Below, piece by piece: positions 16,345 to 22,834 of a stretch of 28,314 nucleotides of DNA (position 1 is its first letter; each line of letters starts with the position of its first letter). The notes below the pieces were generated by a model that was not told where the DNA came from, ran no database searches, and worked only from the letters and a program-made list of their open reading frames with translations. A program made the translations under genes and the position numbers. The DNA comes from Bacteroidales bacterium (GTDB lineage Bacteria; Bacteroidota; Bacteroidia; Bacteroidales; F082): NCBI GenBank assembly GCA_017508895.1, contig JAFWRA010000078.1:1-28314 (forward strand), in the 5' to 3' direction.

Positions 16345-17193
16345 CTAAAATGGATTATCCATATCCATCTCTGTAAAAGGTATTAAACCGACTACATCCT
16401 CCAAATAAGGGATAGGATGAGATATAAAGCCGTCTTCGTCTTCCGCATACTCATCCTCACCGTTTCTTAGCCTGTTGGCTTTGTCGTGCATTCCAGCCTT
16501 TTCGTACCATTCAGCAGCAGTGGCAAGATCTTTCTTGACACCTATTCCCTTTTGGTAGCAAAACCCGAGCTCCTCCATAGCTTCTTTATGGCCTCTCTCT
16601 GCAGCCCTCTTGTACCACAAAAACGACTTTCTGCAACTACGCTTACCTGAGCTTTTGTCTCTAAAACACTCTCCAAGACGGTACATCGCTTCCTCTTCAC
16701 CCAGCTTAGCCAGTTTTTTATACCATTTCACTGCTTCGCGGCGCATTTCCCTTCTGCGGTTGTCCCAGTAGTAACATTGACACATCGACGCCAATTCCCA
16801 CTGCATATCTATGTAGTCGCATTCAGCCAAAGTCTTCAGATATTCCAAAGCCTTGTCTTCATCTTGTTCCACCCCCAAACCTACATTGTATGCGACAAAC
16901 AACCAATAGGTAGCATCTTGGTTGCCTTCCTCGAAAGCCGGTTGGAGCACCTTGTCGATGATGCGCTGCAAACGTTTCCGGGCTTTTATGGATAACGGAC
17001 GTTTAAGCTGATTATAACGTTTTAGATATTGAAGGGTCTCCTCTTCGGAGTGCGGCCAATTCGAATTCCAGCAGTCATACAAGAATTGGATACCAGCCTC
17101 AAGTGCCGTATGTGGCTCTGCATTCGGATCGCTAGGGTGATAGATGAGGGTGAAATTGCCCTCGGGGGTGATGTTGGGATTTGTAGTTTCCAT
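16345..17193 (-). CDS. Sel1-repeat protein B
   Basis: 282 residues from ATG 17193; the longer frame starts at a TTG inside a perfect hairpin and is less likely. Four Sel1-type units are seen: about 89-125 (GNQDATYWLFVAYNVGLGVEQDEDKALEYLKT), 128-163, 166-200 (EEEAMYRLGECFRDKSSGKRSCRKSFLWYKRAAER) and 203-237 (HKEAMEELGFCYQKGIGVKKDLATAAEWYEKA). The C-terminal 45 residues are acidic (GEDEYAEDEDGF). No membrane segment. The acidic tail and the helical solenoid suggest a protein-protein contact role. Overlaps no other gene and is separated from the 136-aa gene by the hairpin at 17218-17253. Confidence 0.8.
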   Translation of the reverse strand: METTNPNITPEGNFTLIYHPSDPNAEPHTALEAGIQFLYDCWNSNWPHSEEETLQYLKRYNQLKRPLSIKARKRLQRIIDKVLQPAFEEGNQDATYWLFVAYNVGLGVEQDEDKALEYLKTLAECDYIDMQWELASMCQCYYWDNRRREMRREAVKWYKKLAKLGEEEAMYRLGECFRDKSSGKRSCRKSFLWYKRAAERGHKEAMEELGFCYQKGIGVKKDLATAAEWYEKAGMHDKANRLRNGEDEYAEDEDGFISHPIPYLEDVVGLIPFTEMDMDNPF

Positions 17194-17217
17194 AGTAGTT
17201 GCTTCTTTTAAATTTTC

Positions 17218-17253
17218 CTGGTTGTCTGCCAATCGTGATTGGCAGACAACCAG
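17218..17253. repeat. Perfect 17-bp inverted repeat between two cluster genes
   Basis: Arms 17218-17234 (CTGGTTGTCTGCCAATC) and 17237-17253 are exact reverse complements, separated by GT. It lies after the stop of the 136-aa gene and 25 nt before the Sel1 B ATG. There is no U-tract on the minus strand after the stem, so it is unlikely to be a plain terminator; an RNA-processing or attenuating stem inside the operon is more likely. Confidence 0.8.
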
Positions 17254-17262
17254 TGTGAATAG

Positions 17263-17673
17263 TTAAGCAGCTATTCTGTTTTCATTCGGTTGGTGCGGCA
17301 ACGGGGTCGCTTTTTTGGGCGCCAAGCATTGGGCATACAACCTCACTTGTCGGTCGGCACGAGCCTTTTCCCTTTTAGTAACAGGGACCAAGCAATAGTA
17401 GACGAACGAGCCACTCTCATAAACAAAGGCATAGGTGCATCCTGATGCATCCTTCAAGCGGGAAGGCTCTTTGTGGGCTTCAACCAAAGCTTTGTTGAAC
17501 AACGCATCGCTTTTCATTCTCTTAATGGAAAGTAGTCTGTGTTGATACACTGCCTTGCCGTCGGTCAATTGCTCAAACCAGACGTTACCATTGCTGACGA
17601 TTTGATAGGTTACGGTACCGATGGCGCTGGCCACCTCAACAAACTCGGTCTTGTTTACTTTTTTAATTTCCAT
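17263..17673 (-). CDS. Unknown 136-aa protein (paralogue of the frameshifted 24.5-kb gene)
   Basis: 136 residues, soluble. A strand-rich core (VTYQIVSNGNVWFEQLTDGKAVYQHRLLSIKRM) is followed by GCTYAFVYESGSFVYYCLVPV and a basic C-terminus (TKREKARADRQVRLYAQ). It lies in the minus-strand cluster with its stop just before the perfect hairpin. A paralogue, now frameshifted, is at 24317-24726; the matching parts are VWFEQLTDGKAVY against KWYEQLTVGETVY and FVYYCLVP against VIYYYLIP. I recognise no named family. The pattern of a domain shared by two loci that also share an operator suggests a common regulated function. Confidence 0.65.
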   Translation of the reverse strand: MEIKKVNKTEFVEVASAIGTVTYQIVSNGNVWFEQLTDGKAVYQHRLLSIKRMKSDALFNKALVEAHKEPSRLKDASGCTYAFVYESGSFVYYCLVPVTKREKARADRQVRLYAQCLAPKKATPLPHQPNENRIAA

Positions 17674-17729
17674 GTTGTTAAAGTTTTAGGTTATGAATGC
17701 ATTGAATTATTAGTGGTATATTTGATTGC

Positions 17730-17945
17730 CTAATTATTTATAATGTATATAATGGCAATGATGAATACTACGACACTCACGATGGTGATGATGCCATAGA
17801 TGCCAGCTCCGGCAAAGAGAGCGCCAACTTGCTGGAAAAAGCCGCAAAGCAGTTGAAACAGGCCTTCAATAATGCTGCCGACAAGGGCGATGATGAATGC
17901 TACTATCATGATGAGAACGAGCAGAAGGATAAAGAGATCTTCCAT
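17730..17945 (-). CDS. Small membrane protein with two hydrophobic helices
   Basis: 71 residues. Helices span about 5-27 (FILLLVLIMIVAFIIALVG) and 47-69 (AGIYGIITIVSVVVFIIAI), joined by GSIIEGLFQLLCGFFQQVGALF, itself amphipathic. It is first in the minus-strand cluster, transcribed from the divergent promoter carrying operator 1. The next gene starts 56 nt after its stop. Two-helix membrane proteins of this size are common effectors of toxin-antitoxin and abortive-infection loci (holin-like or pore formers), but a harmless membrane anchor is equally possible; no family is recognised. Confidence 0.65.
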   Translation of the reverse strand: MEDLFILLLVLIMIVAFIIALVGSIIEGLFQLLCGFFQQVGALFAGAGIYGIITIVSVVVFIIAIIYIINN

Positions 17946-18054
17946 TGGCGTTTGATTTTTTAGTTGTTGAAGTATATAATGGTCCTACCTATATTATTAT
18001 TTCATAATAATATATATCTTAACCTTTTTCATTTCTTTTATTTTTATCGGACTG

Positions 18055-18062
18055 CAAAGGAA
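18055..18062 (-). promoter_or_regulatory. -7 element for the minus-strand cluster
   Basis: TTCCTTTG on the minus strand (one substitution from TAnnTTTG), 10 nt downstream of operator 1. It mirrors the plus-strand promoter, which has the same 10-nt gap. The predicted transcript has a leader of about 110 nt to the membrane-protein ATG at 17945. Confidence 0.55.
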
Positions 18063-18072
18063 CACCAAAAAA

Positions 18073-18089
18073 GTGACATATAATGTCAC
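18073..18089. promoter_or_regulatory. Operator palindrome, copy 1
   Basis: GTGACATATAATGTCAC: 7-bp arms GTGACAT/ATGTCAC with a 3-nt centre. It spans the region between the -7 and -33 positions of the minus-strand promoter, where a bound repressor would block polymerase. Its centre is 31 bp from that of copy 2, about three helical turns, which allows proteins at the two sites to interact on one face. Confidence 0.75.
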
Positions 18090-18103
18090 CAAAAAAGTTT
18101 TTA

Positions 18104-18120
18104 GTGACACTATATGTCAC
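18104..18120. promoter_or_regulatory. Operator palindrome, copy 2
   Basis: GTGACACTATATGTCAC, sharing GTGACA-N5-TGTCAC-like arms with copy 1. It sits over the spacer and -33 position of the plus-strand promoter, exactly 10 nt before its -7 element. Confidence 0.75.
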
Positions 18121-18130
18121 AAGTCGTTTC

Positions 18131-18138
18131 TACTTTTG
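18131..18138 (+). promoter_or_regulatory. -7 element for the AAA+ ATPase operon
   Basis: TACTTTTG, a perfect TAnnTTTG, 10 nt after operator copy 2 and about 46 nt before the AAA+ ATG at 18184. The -33 region is occupied by the operator and has no TTG. Confidence 0.6.
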
Positions 18139-18166
18139 CCGCCCCAATCGTAAAAACAAAAGTTTA

Positions 18167-18190
18167 ATGAAAAAGAAACAGCCATGGTAA
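18167..18190 (+). other. Seven-codon upstream ORF overlapping the AAA+ start
   Basis: ATG at 18167 reads MKKKQPW and stops at 18188-18190, so it overlaps the AAA+ start codon at 18184 in another frame. It could couple or limit translation of the ATPase. It is short enough to be chance. Confidence 0.3.
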
Positions 18191-19899
18191 ACCGTATTTC
18201 AAGAACAAACATCCCGCTCAAAGACCCTTATCTGTTTCCTCTGGAAACGGAACCGACCGAAATCCTTGAGGCCATGAACCTCATTGTGGAACATTCGGAG
18301 AACACCGGCTTTACCGACAACCTGCTCTTCTATTTGCAGAAGCCCATCCACTATCTCTGCGAAAGGCTGCATATCAATGAGAAGCAAGCCGTATTACTTT
18401 CTGTGGTCTGCGAGTTGGGCGCCGACAACCATGTCACCATCTCTAGATTAAGCAAGTTTTTTGGATGCTCCAACCTGAATGCATTGACTTTCGTCAAAGA
18501 GTTGGACGACCTGGCAAACAAAAGCCTGATTGGCAAGTACTCATCAAAAGTCTACAGTACTAGATGGGACATCATGGATGCATTTGGGAACAACGAGATC
18601 TGCCATCACACCCCTGTTGTCTACGACACTTGTATCAAAATGATGCATGCCATTGAGACGATGTCATACGAATTCGATGGCCCGTTCATTCACACCTGTG
18701 AAGAATTCCACAACGAGCTACAACTCCTGCTTGACGACAACCAGCACTTTATGTTCACCAAAGCGCTCAAAGGCTACAACCTCGATCGAAACGACCAGGG
18801 CATGCTCGTCGGCGCCTGCATCCTGCTGTGCTGCCACGACAAATTCTGCTTTGATTCCGACGATTTTTCACGCTTCGTTGATCGCGATTATCTCAGCAAT
18901 AGCTGGGATGAGCTTGCCAACGGCACCCATAATCTCATATTCCAGGAACTTATCGAGCCCAGCTGCGACAACGGTTTCGAGGACGACGAGCAGTTTGAAT
19001 TGACCAAGAAAGCCAAGAGAGAACTACTCTCGGAGGTAATCTCTAATATCGATGGTATTCAGTTCAAGAACATGAAAGATTACATCCCGTTCAACAGCAT
19101 TATGCCAAAACAACTGTATTTCAACGATGGTGTCGACAAACAAATCAAGCGTTTAAGTGGCTTGCTGCAGCAGGAAAACTATCTGGGCATCCATGAGAGA
19201 CTTGTCCAAAACGGGTTGCGCACTGGTTTTGCCTGCCTGTTTTATGGCGGTCCAGGAACGGGTAAGACCGAAGCCGCCCTGCAACTGGCACGCATGACGG
19301 GGAGAGGCATCTACCAGGTCAACATGGCCAACATCCGCAGCAAATGGGTGGGCGAAAGTGAGAAGAACGTGAAAAACATCTTCAAACAATACCGTTCCAT
19401 TGTCAAACACTCCGAGGTGGCTCCCATCCTGCTCCTCAACGAAGCCGACGCTTTGTTGGGCAACCGCTTCACCAACATCAACCACTCGGTCGAGAAGATG
19501 GAAAACACCATGCAGAACATCATCCTTGAAGCGATGGAGAAACTCGACGGTATCCTCATCGCTACTACCAACCTCACCGAAAACCTTGACTCGGCTTTCG
19601 AGCGTCGTTTCTTGTTCAAGGTCAAGTTTGGCAACCCCGACGTCAACGCTCGACTGCACATCTGGGAAGACATGATTCCAGAGATCAAGGACATCGAAAA
19701 TCACGACCGGATTGTGGAAAGTTATGCGTTCAGCGGCGGCCAGATTGAGAACATCGCCCGCAAATGCCGCATTGAAAGCATTCTGGAAGGCAAGAAGCCC
19801 GATTTCGGCATGCTGAAGACTTTCTGCGATGAAGAGCTTTTGGCCAAGCCGCGCACCCAAATCACAGGTTTTCATAACAAACGACACGATGATGAATAA
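18184..19899 (+). CDS. AAA+ ATPase with winged-helix N-terminal region
   Basis: 571 residues. Residues about 65-130 include a winged-helix-like segment (VTISRLSKFFGCSNLNALTFVKELDDLANKSLIGK). The ATPase module covers about 330-530: Walker A GGPGTGKT (355-362), KWVGESEKN (387-395, classical AAA pore-loop-region type), Walker B LLLNEADAL (416-424) in which Asn replaces the usual Asp, sensor 1 IATTN (459-463), arginine fingers FERR (472-475), and sensor 2 GGQIENIARK (518-527). It belongs to the classical AAA clade of hexameric remodelling ATPases. A basic tail (NKRHDDE) ends it. It leads the operon with the WYL regulator (28 nt later) and the nuclease, under the operator-controlled promoter. I infer a substrate-remodelling motor for the system; the N-terminal region probably selects the target. 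Confidence 0.82.
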   Translation: MVNRISRTNIPLKDPYLFPLETEPTEILEAMNLIVEHSENTGFTDNLLFYLQKPIHYLCERLHINEKQAVLLSVVCELGADNHVTISRLSKFFGCSNLNALTFVKELDDLANKSLIGKYSSKVYSTRWDIMDAFGNNEICHHTPVVYDTCIKMMHAIETMSYEFDGPFIHTCEEFHNELQLLLDDNQHFMFTKALKGYNLDRNDQGMLVGACILLCCHDKFCFDSDDFSRFVDRDYLSNSWDELANGTHNLIFQELIEPSCDNGFEDDEQFELTKKAKRELLSEVISNIDGIQFKNMKDYIPFNSIMPKQLYFNDGVDKQIKRLSGLLQQENYLGIHERLVQNGLRTGFACLFYGGPGTGKTEAALQLARMTGRGIYQVNMANIRSKWVGESEKNVKNIFKQYRSIVKHSEVAPILLLNEADALLGNRFTNINHSVEKMENTMQNIILEAMEKLDGILIATTNLTENLDSAFERRFLFKVKFGNPDVNARLHIWEDMIPEIKDIENHDRIVESYAFSGGQIENIARKCRIESILEGKKPDFGMLKTFCDEELLAKPRTQITGFHNKRHDDE

Positions 19900-19906
19900 A
19901 AAATGT

Positions 19907-19914
19907 TATATTTG
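19907..19914 (+). promoter_or_regulatory. Internal promoter element before the WYL gene
   Basis: TATATTTG, a perfect TAnnTTTG, lies 8 nt after the AAA+ stop and 14 nt before the WYL ATG at 19928. It would let the regulator be made without the ATPase, as expected if the WYL protein must keep the main promoters off. No -33 TTG is visible. Confidence 0.4.
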
Positions 19915-19927
19915 CATCCTCACCAAT

Positions 19928-20842
19928 ATGCAAAAACCTATGCCACGACAAACTTCAGACCGTTATCACGAGTTCATCGCGAGGCTGCTAAAACAGCCTC
20001 GCGACATGGAGGACTTGACCCTGTATTTCCAGGTCGACAGACGAACCATCTACCGATGGATCGATACCATCAAGGAGAGACTACATATCGAGATCACCAA
20101 CACTAAAGGTAAGTTTGACCTGTCGGATGCGAGCAAAGACCTTATCCAAAACAACTCACTGAACAACTGGATGTTCAACACCTTCTCGCTGATGAACCTC
20201 CTTGACGACCGAGAAGCCTTAAAGGACCGTATCTTGTTGGAGCATATCCCATCGAGCAATGACGAAGACAAACTTCAGGTCATCCTAGAGGCCATGGAGC
20301 AAAACCGCAGGATCAGCTTCAAATATACCAAATACTACAACAACCCGGAGCACAAGCCGAAACCGCATGAGCATGTGGAGCCTTACTGCGTCAAACTGTT
20401 TGAACGTCGATGGTACGTTATATGCCAAACCGATGAGAAAACAAACAAAAACGACAATGGGATGCGAACGTTTTCGTTGGACCAGATAAGCGACTTAAAA
20501 ATGTTAAAGAGCACTTTCAAGCTCCCCAAAGGTTTCAGTGCGGAAGAATACTTCAATGACGTTTATGGTATCACGACGGGCATGAACGGTGCTTTGTCGA
20601 CTATCAAAATGAAGGTTGATGCCGCACGTGCGAATTACTACCGCGCCCTGCCGCTTCACCACAGCCAAGAAGAGGAACAACACGAAGACTATAGCATTTT
20701 CACTTTTAGGTTGCGTCCCGCCAACGACTTCTACCAAGCCTTGCTGCACGAAGGTGAACTCCTCGAAGTGCTAGAACCAGCCGAGGTTAGAGAAGCGATA
20801 AAGGAAAAGATTAAAAAGATGGATGAGAGATATAACAAGTAA
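19928..20842 (+). CDS. WYL-domain transcriptional regulator
   Basis: 304 residues from ATG 19928 (19940 also possible); longer starts lie inside the AAA+ gene. N-terminal winged helix, about 10-60 (MEDLTLYFQVDRRTIYRWIDTIKERL). WYL domain, about 115-195, with ISFKYTKYYN, HVEPYCVKLFERRWYVICQ (the WYL triplet is WYV at 162-164) and RTFSLDQISDL. The WCX dimer/ligand region follows, about 222-300 (STIKMKVDAARANYYRALPL... FTFRLRPANDFYQALL). WYL regulators such as BrxR and CapW bind palindromes upstream of antiphage genes and are thought to sense nucleic-acid ligands. Here the operator pair and the internal position in the operon make it the likely repressor of both divergent clusters. Confidence 0.9.
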   Translation: MQKPMPRQTSDRYHEFIARLLKQPRDMEDLTLYFQVDRRTIYRWIDTIKERLHIEITNTKGKFDLSDASKDLIQNNSLNNWMFNTFSLMNLLDDREALKDRILLEHIPSSNDEDKLQVILEAMEQNRRISFKYTKYYNNPEHKPKPHEHVEPYCVKLFERRWYVICQTDEKTNKNDNGMRTFSLDQISDLKMLKSTFKLPKGFSAEEYFNDVYGITTGMNGALSTIKMKVDAARANYYRALPLHHSQEEEQHEDYSIFTFRLRPANDFYQALLHEGELLEVLEPAEVREAIKEKIKKMDERYNK

Positions 20843-20851
20843 ACAAAGCTC

Positions 20852-22369
20852 ATGAGAGGTTTATCCAAATCAAAATACACGACATTCTGCCAATGTCCAA
20901 AAGCACTATGGCTGAAAACCTACAAGCCTGACGTTGAGGTGTTTGACGACGCCCGCCAAGCCATCCTTGAACGAGGTAATGAAGTGGGCGACTTGGCCAT
21001 GGGCCTTTTTGGTGACTTTGTGGAAGTCACCACCTTGCTCCCCGATGGCAGACTTGACCTCACCACCATGATTGATAAAACCGAGCAGGAGATGGCAAAA
21101 GGCACCCATGTCATCTGTGAGGCCTCATTCAGCTATCAAGGGAATTATTGTGCCGTTGACCTTCTTAAGAAAACCGACAAAGGATGGAACATCTACGAAG
21201 TGAAAAGTACGGGCACAACAGACCCTAAAAAATTCGAGAAGTATTATCCCGACATCGCCTACCAAAAATGGGTACTGACTCAATGCGGCGTCAATGTCAC
21301 TGGCACTTATCTCGTCTGCCTCAACAGCAATTACATTCTCGAAGAAACCCTTGATTTATTGGGGCTTTTCGCAATAATCGACGTAAGTAAAGCTATAGAA
21401 AACGAGTATGGACAAGTGCAGGGTCGTGTCAAGCAAGCCGCTCTTGTTCTCAACAGCGAAACAGAACCCGACATCGACCTATCGGAAAACTGCAAAAAAC
21501 CTTACGACTGCTCTTTCTGGATCTATTGCACCCGCAACTTACCGAAACCCAATGTGTTCGACCTTTACAACACATTGTTCAAACAAAAGATGGAATACTA
21601 TCGCAATGGGATTGTCTCTTTCGACGACCTACGAAACTTGTCTTTGGGCGCCATACAAAACGCCCAGGTGGAAACCATCTTTACCGGCAAGCCGTTCATC
21701 AACCGCGACGGCATCCACAAGTTCCTCAATAGCCTATACTATCCGCTGTATTTCCTCGATTTTGAAACCATGGCACTGGCAGTACCCAAAATCAGAGGCA
21801 CAAGGCCGTTCGAGCAGATTCCTTTCCAGTATTCGCTACATTATAAGGAAAACAAAACAGCCCCTTGCCAGCACAAGGAATTTCTTGCCGCCAGCGATGG
21901 CAGCGATCCGCGCCGCTCGTTGGCCGAGCAACTTTGCAAAGACATTCCCATAAATGTATGTGTCTTGGCCTATCACAAAAGCACTGAATGTAATATCATC
22001 AAAAAACTGGCTGAAGCCTTTCCAGACTTAGCCATTCATCTCATGAATATCTGCGAAAACATCACGGATTTGCTTGACCCTTTTAAGGATGGCTATTATT
22101 ATGTGCCAGCCATGGGGGGCTCTTTCAGCATCAAAAGTGTGCTGCCCGCTTTGTTTCCGAACGACCCGTCGTTAAACTATCACAACCTCGACACTCGCGT
22201 GCAGAACGGCACCGAAGCGATGAATGTCTTCCCGAAAATCAAGGACATGCCGCCCGACGAAGCCGCCGCCACCCGAGAAGCCTTGTTACGTTACTGCGAA
22301 CTCGACACCCTAGCACTGGTGAAAGTGCTGGAACGGCTGGAGGAGGTGGCGGCAGGATGCTCAAATTAA
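20852..22369 (+). CDS. DUF2779 protein: Cas4-like nuclease fused to a DEDD-type exonuclease-like domain
   Basis: 505 residues. N-terminal half is PD-(D/E)XK, Cas4/RecB-like: LSKSKYTTFCQCPKALWL (4-21), ICEASF (88-93), the active site VDLL (Asp103) and YEVKST (Glu116, Lys118), and a Gln138 in AYQKWVLTQCG. Cys214, Cys220 and Cys226 (CKKPYDCSFWIYC), with an N-terminal Cys (13 or 15), could hold a 4Fe-4S cluster. C-terminal half carries FLDFETM (Asp303, Glu305) and YCELDTLALV (Asp485), a DnaQ-like pattern of DUF2779. It starts 9 nt after the WYL stop, so it is the last gene of the operon. It could act as the DNA- or RNA-degrading effector; DUF2779 proteins are also found alone. Its stop overlaps by 4 nt the stop of the convergent 113-aa gene. 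Confidence 0.8.
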   Translation: MRGLSKSKYTTFCQCPKALWLKTYKPDVEVFDDARQAILERGNEVGDLAMGLFGDFVEVTTLLPDGRLDLTTMIDKTEQEMAKGTHVICEASFSYQGNYCAVDLLKKTDKGWNIYEVKSTGTTDPKKFEKYYPDIAYQKWVLTQCGVNVTGTYLVCLNSNYILEETLDLLGLFAIIDVSKAIENEYGQVQGRVKQAALVLNSETEPDIDLSENCKKPYDCSFWIYCTRNLPKPNVFDLYNTLFKQKMEYYRNGIVSFDDLRNLSLGAIQNAQVETIFTGKPFINRDGIHKFLNSLYYPLYFLDFETMALAVPKIRGTRPFEQIPFQYSLHYKENKTAPCQHKEFLAASDGSDPRRSLAEQLCKDIPINVCVLAYHKSTECNIIKKLAEAFPDLAIHLMNICENITDLLDPFKDGYYYVPAMGGSFSIKSVLPALFPNDPSLNYHNLDTRVQNGTEAMNVFPKIKDMPPDEAAATREALLRYCELDTLALVKVLERLEEVAAGCSN

Positions 22370-22707
22370 TAGAGCCTGCCGTTGTTTATTTCAAGCAAAT
22401 GCTTGATAAGCCATGCCATCGCAGATCTTGCTGATGTGCGACCGTACTTATTTGCAGCTTGTGCCAGTGCTGTTGTGTTTTGTTTAAGCTCCTCATAAAT
22501 TAAAAGCAACTTTTCAATGTCTTTGCATTTATAGATGTCTTTAGACAAATCATGAGATAATAGCAGATCAATAAACTGTTGCGTTTCCAAACTATCTAAA
22601 TATTGGGCATATGCTTTGATGTTCGGTTTAGGTGTTTGCTTAAGATAAGCTTCAAACGTGATTCGATTGGTCAATGTGTTGACCTTAAACGTGTGCGATT
22701 TTCCCAT
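22366..22707 (-). CDS. Small protein carrying the C-terminal domain of its 454-aa neighbour
   Basis: 113 residues. Residues about 29-105 match residues about 365-441 of the 454-aa protein encoded just upstream: FIDLLLSHDLSKDIYKCKDI against FKQILVNHGLPSDIFQCTDI, then KLLLIYEELKQNT against KLKSVYDEIKKKT, and a helical end with conserved SA and a basic patch. The N-terminal 28 residues (MGKSHTFKVNTLTNRITFEAYLKQT) are unrelated. No recognised family. The stop shares TTAA with the convergent nuclease gene. It is AT-rich like its neighbour, 127 nt apart, with a hairpin in between. It may be a stand-alone partner or modulator of the larger protein, or a truncated duplicate. Confidence 0.65.
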   Translation of the reverse strand: MGKSHTFKVNTLTNRITFEAYLKQTPKPNIKAYAQYLDSLETQQFIDLLLSHDLSKDIYKCKDIEKLLLIYEELKQNTTALAQAANKYGRTSARSAMAWLIKHLLEINNGRLY

Positions 22708-22756
22708 TGTTTTTAATGCTTTTTGGTGAATTTATTTGAGAATCTTTGTATTTCAT

Positions 22757-22784
22757 CTGAGGTTGTTTGAGCCTCAGCATGAGG
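22757..22784 (-). promoter_or_regulatory. Mutually exclusive hairpins between the two paired genes
   Basis: CTGAGG (22757-22762) can pair with CCTCAG (22772-22777), or CCTCA (22772-22776) can pair with TGAGG (22780-22784). Both stems use the same middle segment, so only one can form. This resembles an attenuator and lies between the 454-aa gene and the 113-aa gene. Confidence 0.35.
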
Positions 22785-22834
22785 AGATTATTTATGAATA
22801 ACTTTTACTTATTATATTCAAATGATTGAGATGT

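Noticed and set aside
17193..17232. Longer start for Sel1 protein B at a TTG
   Set aside because: It would begin inside the perfect hairpin and adds residues without Sel1 character; the ATG at 17193 is a better start.
20852..22369. A CRISPR-associated Cas4 gene
   Set aside because: The C-terminal DUF2779 half and lack of any cas1/cas2 or repeat array rule out a CRISPR adaptation role; only the nuclease fold is shared.
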